Positions 15,514 to 22,500 of a stretch of 22,500 nucleotides of DNA are shown one piece after another; position 1 is the first letter of the stretch, and each line of letters starts with the position of its first letter. Below the pieces are notes generated by a model. That model worked only from the letters and a program-made list of their open reading frames with translations. It ran no database searches and had not been told where the DNA came from. The position numbers were made by a program, and so were the translations under genes. Source of the DNA: Symbiodinium natans (Eukaryota > Sar > Dinophyceae > Suessiales > Symbiodiniaceae); contig CAJNDS010002257.1 of assembly GCA_905221605.1 (NCBI GenBank), positions 1,150,422-1,172,921 on the forward strand. The letters are read 5' to 3'.

Positions 15514-16971
15514 TCAGACGTGACTAACTTCAAACTGCTGACAACGTTTCCACATCACCCGCAAGGGTTGGAACCACAAGGATTGCGGGCACCACATCGG
15601 CCGAAGCTCGAAGCCATGAGCTGTGCTGAAAGGATCCTTGTCCAATTCTCTGCTGATTCCATCCGAATAATTGCTGTTACTGCCCACCCACTCGAGCCAG
15701 CATCGGACGTTGAGGAAATACAAGAGAAAATGAAACACCGCAACGATGCAATCCAGCTGCGGACCCCTAGCTGTGCCCTTGACAATGGAATAGAGTGCAG
15801 TCGTGTTGTCGCACAGCCATAAAACGTCTCTTCCTGCGAAGATATTCCGAAAATTCATGAGGGTAATTGGCAACATGCAGCACTCACACAAAGCTATGGG
15901 ATTTGCTCCAGCCCGCAACGCTGCAGGAGAATACCCCCAAGCTTCCAGAAGTTGCTGCTGAAATTGCAAGTGCCCCCCCACTTTGTGACCTGTCACAGGG
16001 TCGTAAATCAGCACACCGCCCGAAGGGTTTGAATCAGCTTGCGCATCCGAGGCCACAACCAGGAAACCAAGCGCACTGGCTGTTACTTTGACTGTTCTAG
16101 GCACATGGAACTCCAAAAGCATCAGGAGCAAATTATACGCCCTGCACAGCTCCCGCGAATTGTCCCACGGATGCTTGTCACTGTACTGCCTGCGGCGCAA
16201 GGGGCCAAATGGAGCACGACCAACACGCCCCCACTGCGCGAGGGCAATGAAGCCGCAAACGCCTCGAATCTTGGAGGCCTGCGCAGGGGTCGTGCGGCCT
16301 GCAGCCATCCTTGCGCGAATCAACCCAACAGCTTTGTCCACAAGGCTCTGCTTGGCATGAAAGGAGACAGTACATGAACTGAAGGCAGCGCTGGTGTCAT
16401 GAGAAATACCCAAAAAATCGTTTTGCAGCGCGAGGTCTTGAGCCTTGGCTTCTTTAAAGGACTGGCCGCACTCAGTGGCCAACTCTTTCCACAGAGCTTG
16501 CCCATGCCCTCCTGCACACTCCAAATCATCTAAATGGCTGTCGTCCACGTAGAGGCTCACCATGAGATGCAGGACTCGCCTCCCAGCCGCCTCCAAGAAA
16601 AAGGAAAATCTCTCAAACTGAAAAACGCTGGCGGCAAATCCAAACAACAAGGCCCAACATGGAAAGACATGAACCTCTTTTGTTTGGGGATGTTGCACAG
16701 CCACGTTGTTGTGTCTGAGATGCCGAGGATGAACTGGCAAAATGCGGTACGCCTCCGGCAGATCTTCTGCAGCTGTGAAAAGGCGGGTGCTCTGCAACAT
16801 GGTCACTGCTCCTTCACGCGCTGCCCACGCTCCAAGCGCTCGAGCAGCCACGGCAGGCATCATGGCAGAGACCATACTGAAACGTTCCGAAAAAAGCCGT
16901 GGCAAGATTTTGCATGCCAGCTTTAGCATCATCGATGCGTCTGCGCTTCCCGTCCGGCTGAGTATGCACAA
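15514..16971 (-). CDS. Reverse transcriptase (palm) and RNase H, C-terminal part of broken Pol
   Basis: Numbered from the frame opening at 16971. RT block A is at DLPEAYRILPV (70-80), block B at LLFGFAASVFQFER (108-121) and the catalytic YVDD at 141-144. An RNase H-like domain follows with acidic residues D309 (ASDAQAD), E363 (LCECC), D388 (LCDNTTALYSIVKG) and D437 (NYSDGISR), in the pattern seen in DIRS-like elements. It would copy element RNA into DNA and remove the RNA strand. The frame's upstream edge has no ATG. The RT fingers are encoded in the overlapping frame at 16814-17914, and the two must join at the run of six T (minus sense) at 16890-16895. No methyltransferase domain follows. 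Confidence 0.9.
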   Translation of the reverse strand: MCILSRTGSADASMMLKLACKILPRLFSERFSMVSAMMPAVAARALGAWAAREGAVTMLQSTRLFTAAEDLPEAYRILPVHPRHLRHNNVAVQHPQTKEVHVFPCWALLFGFAASVFQFERFSFFLEAAGRRVLHLMVSLYVDDSHLDDLECAGGHGQALWKELATECGQSFKEAKAQDLALQNDFLGISHDTSAAFSSCTVSFHAKQSLVDKAVGLIRARMAAGRTTPAQASKIRGVCGFIALAQWGRVGRAPFGPLRRRQYSDKHPWDNSRELCRAYNLLLMLLEFHVPRTVKVTASALGFLVVASDAQADSNPSGGVLIYDPVTGHKVGGHLQFQQQLLEAWGYSPAALRAGANPIALCECCMLPITLMNFRNIFAGRDVLWLCDNTTALYSIVKGTARGPQLDCIVAVFHFLLYFLNVRCWLEWVGSNSNYSDGISRELDKDPFSTAHGFELRPMWCPQSLWFQPLRVMWKRCQQFEVSHV

Positions 16972-17914
16972 AGGCAGGCACTACAGACCAAGAGTCTTTG
17001 CCATATTCCACATCCAGCGACTCCACGGTTACAGGCGCGCCCGCTTTGCCATTGGCCACTTCCTTCTGGCAACTGGCCCAAAGGAATTGCAGCTCATCCT
17101 GGTCAAAATGTCTCCGGCCGTACTGCTGCAACACGGCTGGGCCTGTGCCACACAAGGTGGCCTCATCGATGTCGGGAACCTCATCAACTGCTGTCCAGAT
17201 GCTGACCGTCTCAAGCTGACCAATCAACGCAAAGCCTTGCAAAAATCCCAGAGGCAGAGTCCTGTCCGGCCACTTCATGAGGATTATCAAGGCAGCAATA
17301 AGCCCAACATGGATGTGCCCTGCCACACTGTTGATTGACGGATGCAAAAATTTTCGCAAATGGCGGGATAGGGGCTGGCAGCGGCGCGACAATTCCTGCA
17401 GCAGGTCGCGGCCTAACTTGCGGTGGTCTCGCAAAACCGGCAAGCAATGAATGGCACACCACGCCGCAAAAGAAAAATCTGCAGAGCATGCCAAATCATC
17501 AAACGGCAACCTCTCCTCATGGGATGCTTTACAGCATGCTCGGAATAGGGCTTCCTTGCTTTGGTGAGGAAGAACTTTGCTGGGCAACGCACCTTTTTGG
17601 GCCAGGACTGTTGTCTGCAATCCCAAGCTTGGCTGAACCTTGGCAGTTGCTGTTAGGTGACTTGTGTTGACATCCACTCGATGATCGGCAGTCCATTGGT
17701 GAAACAACGTGAAAAACGGATGGTTGAACAAATCTTGCAGCATGGGCAATGCAAAGCCATGCAGCGCTTCTCTCGGAAACATGAAGCGGAAACCACTGAC
17801 AATGGCTTCCTGGCAAAACTCCAGCTGGACTGCTGGTGGCAACGCGGCGGCACAACTGCCAGACTGCAGACTGGCCCCAAGCGAAGTCTCTGGCCCGCCC
17901 TCGCCTGGGCACCA
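16814..17914 (-). pseudogene. N-terminal part of Pol with RT fingers, frameshifted from its palm domain
   Basis: The frame is open from just after the UGA at 17915 to a stop at 16814. Its last third carries the RT N-terminal block FVHTQPDGKRRRIDDAKAGM, where the K-R-IDD pattern is the conserved fingers motif. After MQN the conserved sequence continues in the frame of 15514-16971, so a one-base insertion (T run of five to six, minus sense, 16890-16895) breaks the gene, or a +1 frameshift is used. The N-terminal two-thirds match no domain I know. It shares its frame with the Gag-like ORF upstream, so Gag and Pol may once have been one polyprotein. The first internal ATG is at 17782. Confidence 0.75.
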
Positions 17915-19105
17915 TCAGGCCTTGCGGGCCCTTTCCGCCTGCTTGCAGTTGATGCCACGGTGGTTGCTCATGCCACAGACTCGCGCTTGCCGGGAACCTA
18001 CCTGCACATTGCACACGTGCAGCTGCTTCTTGGGGCAAGGGCCCGACTTGACACACTGGCCACGGTTCCAATCCTGGCAGATGGCTTTGCCATCCTTCAG
18101 CGCAGTAGCATAGTAAACAGTCTTGGACTTCCTGGTGCTTTCAAGCTCCGCAGCAGGCGGAGGTGGCACGTCAGCTGAGCTTGGCAAACTCCACACTGCT
18201 TGCCTCTCAGTGTAGACTTCTCGAATGACGGCGCCGATCGTGCGCTTGCTGCCCCGAAACCGCTCACACCAGAGAGCCCTGTCCTCCTCTTCTTTGGTCA
18301 CGATTTCCGGCAAGCGGCTCACGGGCATTGACATGACATACTTCTGCACCCTATGAAAATGCGCCATGCAAACATCCAGCGGGCAAAAAACATAGCTGCA
18401 TGGGTCAGAATGCACATCTTCAGGAGAAGTCGGGACATCAGGCGGCGCAAACGTGCCTGCTTTAGCGAAAGCCACCATCAGCATCTCCAGCTGGATCAAA
18501 AAATTGGCTACATTTTCTTCGACATGGTCCTCTACCGTTTCAGCATGGACAATGTGCACACCCTCCGTGACCTTGGTGCGCTTCTTTTCACCGCTGAGCT
18601 GTGCTGCCAACGATTTGACTTTGAGGACTTTGTGAATGGTGAGGAGTCTGCTTTTGAAAAGGCGATTGAGATTTGACACCAGCAAATCTGACGGCGTGCG
18701 AGCTGCCGGATACCTCATCCGATAGCGCCCCCAAAAGGCAACGTGAAGAGACTCAAGCTCTTCTGTGCCCAACAAAGCTTCCAGCTCAGGGGTTTCGAGA
18801 CCTTTGCGCTTCTTGTCAGCTGCTTTCTGGACAGCTTCGACTACTGCCGCCCAGGCTTTGCGAACTCTAGCCGTTTGCACGCCCTTGTTCGACAAATCCT
18901 GCACTTTGTCAATCACATGGACCCTAACCTCATCGTCATTCGTGACGAACTTGGCAAAGTCTTCAAGGCTACGGCATCCCTCATTGACTAAGAAGGCGCC
19001 GACTTTTTCATTGACATTGAACTTGAGGCACAGCTCCTTGAAGAGCTCGGAAGGGTCATCCGCAGGCTGTGCTGGGGGTTGCAGGTCTGCCACTGTCAGA
19101 GCCAT
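17915..19105 (-). CDS. Gag-like protein with C-terminal CCCH/zinc-knuckle region
   Basis: The start is the first ATG in frame (19103-19105); 396 residues. Near the N-terminus is a small helical domain (VNEGCRSLEDFAKFVTND and, later, RKAWAAVVEA). A central segment with FWGRYRMRYP and SDLLVSNLNRLFKSRLLT resembles Gag-like proteins of dinoflagellate retroelements, as far as I remember them. The C-terminus has CQDWNRGQC, a further Cys and His, then CNV...CGMSNHRGINC: a CCCH-type finger followed by a second Cys/His cluster, likely RNA-binding. The stop is UGA, followed in frame by the Pol segment with no further stop, so either readthrough or a nonsense change separates them. The ATG lies about 90 bases after the recombinase stop. 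Confidence 0.75.
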   Translation of the reverse strand: MALTVADLQPPAQPADDPSELFKELCLKFNVNEKVGAFLVNEGCRSLEDFAKFVTNDDEVRVHVIDKVQDLSNKGVQTARVRKAWAAVVEAVQKAADKKRKGLETPELEALLGTEELESLHVAFWGRYRMRYPAARTPSDLLVSNLNRLFKSRLLTIHKVLKVKSLAAQLSGEKKRTKVTEGVHIVHAETVEDHVEENVANFLIQLEMLMVAFAKAGTFAPPDVPTSPEDVHSDPCSYVFCPLDVCMAHFHRVQKYVMSMPVSRLPEIVTKEEEDRALWCERFRGSKRTIGAVIREVYTERQAVWSLPSSADVPPPPAAELESTRKSKTVYYATALKDGKAICQDWNRGQCVKSGPCPKKQLHVCNVQVGSRQARVCGMSNHRGINCKQAERARKA

Positions 19106-19195
19106 GCTACTGGCTGAGAGCGAGCGCTGCTCAAAGAACAAGGCCACTACGAAGCTACAAGAAAAAAAGGAGTCCTGACTGCGGCAACTTCAAGG

Positions 19196-21136
19196 CTAAA
19201 AACACCGCTGGCGCTCTTTGCGCGACGCAGACATGGATGGGTAACAAGCACGCGCTTCAGTACGCTTCTTGATTTCTTGCGCTGAAACCACCTGGCTCTT
19301 TAGATGCTCTGGCAACAAGAAAACGCAAGCTGTACAAAAAGGACGATCTGCACTGACCGCCTCAGACAAGGAGTCAAACCTCAAAGCTTTTCCTTTGAAG
19401 ACGCCGTTCTTCAGCTTCTGACGCCATGAGCATACAGGGCCCACAGCATCCGCGCGGCACAGATGCATGAGAGCGCCGCGTCGGCCCGCTGACACCCAAC
19501 TCTGAGGATCAAAGACACGCTTCCCACATGGTCGCGATGGCTGCAAAGAAGGCTGGCGAGGCACATACCTTCGGTTTTCCATGTGTTTCAGGTGACCTGG
19601 GGCCCGTGCTGCAAACTCCGCCTTCGCAGAGAAGTCCGCGTAGGTTGCTGCCTCCTCTTGCCAGGACTGCACCGTGGCCGCTGGCTGACGTGTCCACCAA
19701 GCCCGAAAATCCTGCCAGGACGACACGTTCGCCTCCAAAGAAGCAGCGAACGTCAAAGCGTGAAGCGCCTTGCTCTGCACTTCGTTCCCCTCGCGCTGGC
19801 CACTATAGCGGAAAGGCATGGAATTTCTGGTTGCCCTGCGATCGCGAATTGCCGCCTCGTCCATCTGCCACCCTCCCACATCAAAGCGCTCAGGCCATGG
19901 GGCGCCGCGGCAATCTAGCGCTGTGGGAGCGCAGCGTCGGAAGGAGTACGAAGACACGGGCGGCGAATCCGCGCACACGACATCTGCCAGCTGTCGCTGC
20001 GCCATGTCATTGAACTGAGACAGGGACACAGCGCGACCATCAATGTGGCAAATGAAAACAGGCGGGCTTGCCTGGTAGCAAGGCAAAGCTTGCGTGCTGT
20101 GCCATCCATCCCAGATGCAGCGCAATGACTCTTCCAGCACCGGCAATCTCGGCACGAACCAACTGAATCCTTTCCTGATGCCATTGATTCTGCCTTTACC
20201 ACGAAAAACCCAGAAACAGACCCACTTTGGAGCCCTACTGACCGGCACCATGCGCAAAGCATGTCGATATCGCAGCGGCATGAACGCCAAGACCACCATC
20301 ACAGACAAGACGCACGCTGATGCCAGTTGCTGAGTTCTGGCCTCTTGCGCACGGCTGCAGAGGAAACCCACCATAAAAGGCTCCAGCGGCACAGCCTGCC
20401 CTCGCTCCCCAGAATCGCGCAGCTCCGCCTGGTGCACAGTGCGGGGCACAGGAACTGCTTCCATATCAAGAGGCGCTTGCAAGTGTCGGGCAAGCCAGGC
20501 CAAGCGATCGTAGCATGCCTTCGGCACAGATGTCCCTTTTCCTTCGGAGGAGATGTTGATGTAATCTTCTACAAGAACTGCCGGGACGCCAGCCCCGAAC
20601 TGAAGAGCTGCGCTGGACGGATTTTGACTGCGGACATGGCTCCACAATCGTTGCCACTCAGCTAGCGCAGCTTTCACCGTACGCGGCTCAAATCCCAATA
20701 GACGCGCAGACAATGATTTGACACGTCGCTGCAACATGGCTTCATCGACCACCCCAGCTTTGACACCAAATGCTGGCGCCCAGGACATTGACAACTGAAT
20801 AGCTCGGTTTACTTGCAACTGGCGCTGAATGAAATCAACCTTTACAGTGAGTGGTTTGAGCATACCTTGCGTCGCTTTAGCACGCACATGAGGCTTGCGC
20901 ATCCGTGGGCCGCACGCTATGTGACCGACTTGCAGCAAGTCTTTTGCAATGACATAACCATCTGATCTGCCCTCTCTTGCCTGTACCCAAGCAGCCTTGA
21001 GCGGCTCTGATGTCGGCAAATGCGTGTCAGTAAAGAAGAAGGCTAAATCATCCACCGTTTCCAGGCCTTCATGCGAAGCCCAATCCAGCAAATCCGAATA
21101 GCCATGCTTTGTCAGCCACTCCTTGATGGCATCCAT
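19196..21136 (-). CDS. Tyrosine recombinase of the retroelement
   Basis: 646 residues from an ATG in good context (GCCATGG), with a TAG in frame ten codons upstream. Residues 1-55 form a small helical domain resembling the N-terminus of the neighbouring Gag-like protein. The recombinase core lies at about 250-450: candidate catalytic Arg in FMPLRYRHALRM (289 or 291), Lys in FRGKGR (314), box II YSFRR (397-401) where the usual His of HxxR is Tyr, GGW (421-423) in place of the LGH region, and nucleophile candidate Tyr444 in MPFRYSG. It would insert the circular DNA form of the element. The C-terminal 180 residues have no known motif. It is intact, unlike the RT. The change of His to Tyr is unusual, but this position varies in eukaryotic recombinases. 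Confidence 0.75.
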   Translation of the reverse strand: MDAIKEWLTKHGYSDLLDWASHEGLETVDDLAFFFTDTHLPTSEPLKAAWVQAREGRSDGYVIAKDLLQVGHIACGPRMRKPHVRAKATQGMLKPLTVKVDFIQRQLQVNRAIQLSMSWAPAFGVKAGVVDEAMLQRRVKSLSARLLGFEPRTVKAALAEWQRLWSHVRSQNPSSAALQFGAGVPAVLVEDYINISSEGKGTSVPKACYDRLAWLARHLQAPLDMEAVPVPRTVHQAELRDSGERGQAVPLEPFMVGFLCSRAQEARTQQLASACVLSVMVVLAFMPLRYRHALRMVPVSRAPKWVCFWVFRGKGRINGIRKGFSWFVPRLPVLEESLRCIWDGWHSTQALPCYQASPPVFICHIDGRAVSLSQFNDMAQRQLADVVCADSPPVSSYSFRRCAPTALDCRGAPWPERFDVGGWQMDEAAIRDRRATRNSMPFRYSGQREGNEVQSKALHALTFAASLEANVSSWQDFRAWWTRQPAATVQSWQEEAATYADFSAKAEFAARAPGHLKHMENRRYVPRQPSLQPSRPCGKRVFDPQSWVSAGRRGALMHLCRADAVGPVCSWRQKLKNGVFKGKALRFDSLSEAVSADRPFCTACVFLLPEHLKSQVVSAQEIKKRTEARACYPSMSASRKERQRCF

Positions 21137-21157
21137 GGCTGAAGGCTCATGGCCTTT

Positions 21158-21176
21158 CTCTTTTCTAAGAAAAGAG
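21158..21176 (-). promoter_or_regulatory. Palindrome with possible trans-splice acceptor upstream of recombinase
   Basis: CTCTTTTCT and AGAAAAGAG flank a single base, a perfect 9-bp inverted repeat. In minus sense it reads CTCTTTTCTTAG, a pyrimidine tract plus AG, ending 28 bases before the ATG at 21136. In dinoflagellates most mRNAs receive a spliced leader at such a site. The role is inferred. Confidence 0.35.
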
Positions 21177-21360
21177 TTCTGCTGGCACGACTCCCTTGGC
21201 CTGAGCCAAGATCGTCGGCGCCTGATGTCGCGCCTGTTTATGTGTGCTGCACCATGCCTGCCCTAGCCTGACAGCACAAGCAGAGTCTATTCTGCCTACA
21301 GGAAGACTTCTCACAAGGGGGTTTCCGACAAGAAGGGACCCCTAATAGAGTCCGCAAATA
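21177..21360. other. 5' flank of the retroelement, no gene seen
   Basis: It contains a small hairpin (CTTGG/CCAAG near 21198-21213). No terminal repeat matching the other end was found. Confidence 0.3.
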
Positions 21361-21414
21361 GTCGGATTCCCTTATAATAAAGGACCCAATGAAGTACCCC
21401 CCTAATTTCGGAAA
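21361..21414. repeat. Dispersed motif, second copy at 6424-6473
   Basis: It shares GGATTCCCTTATAA, GGACCC-AAT and ATTTCGGAAACC with 6424-6473 in the same order and orientation. It lies immediately before a C-strand telomere-like tract. Confidence 0.6.
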
Positions 21415-21415
21415 C

Positions 21416-21590
21416 CCGAACCCTGAACCCTGAACCCTGAACCCTAAACCCCAAAGCCTAACCCCTAAACCCTAAACCCTAAACCCTAAACCCTAAACCC
21501 TAAACCCTAAACCCTAAACCCTAAACCCTAAACCCTAAACCCTAAACCCTAAACCCAAACCCTAAACCCAAAACCCTAAATTAGGAAACC
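21416..21590. repeat. CCCTAAA tract
   Basis: CCCTGAA units grade into regular CCCTAAA units. Confidence 0.95.
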
Positions 21591-21715
21591 CAAAAAGCTG
21601 AAGGCTGAATTCTTGTCGAAGCTGCAACAAAGCCGTACTTCAGCAGGCGAACTCCGCGTGGGCGCTCCTGGGCCAAGCCAAAGATGTCCCTGCCGCTGCG
21701 GCTCCTTGAAGGGTA
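21581..21715 (-). CDS. Coding-like segment, probable exon
   Basis: A minus-strand frame reads GRDIFGLAQERPRGVRLLKY and continues GFVAASTRIQPSAFWVS to a TAA at 21581-21583. It follows GCGGCAG (acceptor-like). The stop may be real, or the exon may end earlier at a GT (TTTGTTGCAG). CCCTAAA lies on its left and TTTAGGG on its right. The plus strand is also open (AEFLSKLQQSRTSAGEL), so the strand call is moderate. Family unknown. Confidence 0.35.
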   Translation of the reverse strand, partial: YPSRSRSGRDIFGLAQERPRGVRLLKYGFVAASTRIQPSAFWVS

Positions 21716-21721
21716 TTTATG

Positions 21722-21930
21722 GGTTTAGGGTTTAGGGTTTAGGGTTTAGGGCTTAGGGTTTAGGGTTTAGGGTTTAGGGTTTAGGGTTTAGGGTTTAGGG
21801 TTTAGGGTTTAGGGTTTAGGGTTTAGGGTTTAGGGTTTAGGGTTTAGGGTTTGGGGTTTGGGGGGGTTTGGGGTTTGGTTTGGGGTTTGGGGTTTGGGGT
21901 TTGGGGTGTAGGGTTTAGGGTGTTAGGCTC
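21722..21930. repeat. TTTAGGG tract ending in TTTGGGG block
   Basis: Regular TTTAGGG to about 21850, then homogenised TTTGGGG units to about 21908. Confidence 0.95.
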
Positions 21931-22091
21931 CTTCCCACGAGCTGGAAATAGTCAGAAAGGCCGCTCTTCCGAAGCTTGTCGACGTCGATGGCATGGAACT
22001 TGTCGGAATTCCGGCGGATGAACCGCACCAGCTGCCTGCCAGTAGCTTGATGGAACTCGCCGGACAGAACCCTTAAAGGACCTGACACCAT
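21915..22091 (-). CDS. Coding-like segment, family unknown
   Basis: From an ATG at 22089-22091 the frame runs 58 codons and includes GEFHQATGRQLVRFIRRNSD and then AIDVDKLRKSGLSDYFQLVG. The mixed, charged composition and GC-rich third positions strongly suggest genuine coding sequence. The last residues before the TAA at 21915 come from the TTTAGGG-type repeat, so the exon probably ends at the GT in CTCGTGGGAAGG. Unlike the other coding-like islands it has TTTAGGG on its left and CCCTAAA on its right. Confidence 0.4.
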   Translation of the reverse strand: MVSGPLRVLSGEFHQATGRQLVRFIRRNSDKFHAIDVDKLRKSGLSDYFQLVGRSLTP

Positions 22092-22095
22092 CCCC

Positions 22096-22305
22096 AAACC
22101 CTAACCCTAACCCTAACCCCCTAAAGCCTAATCCCCAAATCCCCAAACCCCAAAATCCCAAAACACCAAAACCCCAAAACCCCAAAACCCCAAAACCCCA
22201 AAACCCCAAAACCCCAAAACCCCAAAACCCCAAAACCCCAAAACCCCAAAACCCCAAAACCCCAAAACCCAAAAAACCCTAAACCCTAAACCCTAAACCC
22301 TAAAC
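22096..22305. repeat. C-strand tract with CCCTAA and CCCCAAAA blocks
   Basis: Three CCCTAA (6-mer) units at about 22098-22116, then about a dozen CCCCAAAA (8-mer) units at about 22169-22268, then CCCTAAA units to 22305. Confidence 0.95.
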
Positions 22306-22307
22306 CC

Positions 22308-22433
22308 CACCTCAAAGTGGCTCGGCCGCCAAGTGCCGTCATGGCAGCTTGCAGCGCCAGCTTCTTCGTGCCAGCCGCCATTCGCGGTCCCGCCCACCCG
22401 CAGGCGCGACTTTTCGGAGAGGAGCCTGACAGG
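22308..22433 (+). CDS. Coding-like segment, strand uncertain
   Basis: The plus-strand frame reads HLKVARPPSAVMAACSASFF and continues through RGPAHPQARLFGEEPDRF without a stop. The minus strand is also open (MAAGTKKLALQAAMTALGG), so the strand is a guess. CCCTAAA lies on its left and TTTAGGG on its right, as for most coding-like islands here. Family unknown. Confidence 0.3.
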
Positions 22434-22500
22434 TTTAGGGTGTATTTAGGGTTTTTTGATGTTTTTCAGGGTGTAGGGTTTAGGGTTTAGGGTTTAGGGT
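22433..22500. repeat. TTTAGGG tract, runs off the window
   Basis: Degenerate, then regular TTTAGGG units to the end of the window. Confidence 0.9.

Larger units (their letters stand above)
15514..21176 (-). mobile_element. DIRS-like (tyrosine recombinase) retroelement
   Basis: Three minus-strand coding units lie in a 5.6-kb non-repeat block: a tyrosine recombinase, a zinc-finger Gag-like protein, and RT with RNase H. Tyrosine recombinase together with RT-RNase H defines the DIRS/Ngaro/VIPER group of retroelements, which integrate by recombination rather than with a DDE integrase. No integrase, protease or LTR is seen. The true ends are unknown; the non-repeat block extends from about 14690 to 21415. 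The coding order, recombinase first, is unlike the Gag-first order usual in the group. The RT-RNase H frame is broken, so this copy is probably inactive unless recoding is used. Confidence 0.8.

Noticed and set aside
15867-16926. Several plus-strand frames over the RT-RNase H region
   Set aside because: They are shadows of the minus-strand RT-RNase H, which has clear catalytic motifs.
21195-21215. Relic of the dinoflagellate spliced leader upstream of the recombinase (minus sense TTGGCTCAGG)
   Set aside because: Only about ten bases resemble the end of the leader (TTGGCTCAAG), with one mismatch, and they lie in a small hairpin that explains them as well.
21952-22272. 106-codon minus-strand frame rich in GFWGFGVLGF repeats
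   Set aside because: It is the translation of the CCCCAAAA repeat array fused to a shifted frame of the coding-like segment at 21915-22091.

Overview
The window looks like nuclear DNA of a dinoflagellate, or a close alveolate relative. Three things suggest this: pervasive interstitial telomere-type repeats (TTTAGGG/CCCTAAA, used by dinoflagellates and plants), a tyrosine-recombinase (DIRS-like) retroelement whose Gag, RT and RNase H proteins resemble the kind common in dinoflagellate genomes, and short peptides with the VEVP/IVEVPQ motif of alveolins, the membrane-skeleton proteins of alveolates. No long intact host gene is visible, and all identifications come from reading the sequence without a database search.

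Layout. Positions 1-12100 are a mosaic of telomere-like tracts in both orientations, broken by short non-repeat islands. Several islands (3520-3585, 4126-4197, 5099-5185, 6995-7060, 8909-8968, 10626-10682, and a degenerate one near 578-640) encode related VEVP-type peptides on the minus strand. Others (7891-8248, 10979-11059, 11471-11550) read as plausible coding segments. Positions 12100-13770 hold satellites: a composite A/B tandem array and a 16-bp GC-rich minisatellite that reverses orientation near 13315. Positions 13771-14004 are rich in stem-loops, and 14005-14680 is more telomere-like sequence. Positions 14690-21415 are non-repeat and contain a minus-strand DIRS-like retroelement: tyrosine recombinase, then a Gag-like zinc-finger protein, then reverse transcriptase-RNase H. 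The RT-RNase H frame is interrupted by one in-frame UGA and one single-base frameshift. From 21416 to the end the telomere mosaic resumes, with three more coding-like islands.

The main pattern is a polarity rule. Most coding-like islands have CCCTAAA on their left and TTTAGGG on their right, as read on the + strand. Seen from the gene, an intron between two such islands would start with TTTAGGG and end with CCCTAAA, so its ends would be complementary. The repeats themselves carry a GT (G|GTTTAG) and a pyrimidine-rich CTAAA-containing 3' part. I propose, as inference, that telomere-repeat tracts act here as terminal inverted repeats of introns. The same geometry would also arise from fused fragments capped by telomeres facing outward. 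One coding-like island (21915-22091) breaks the rule.
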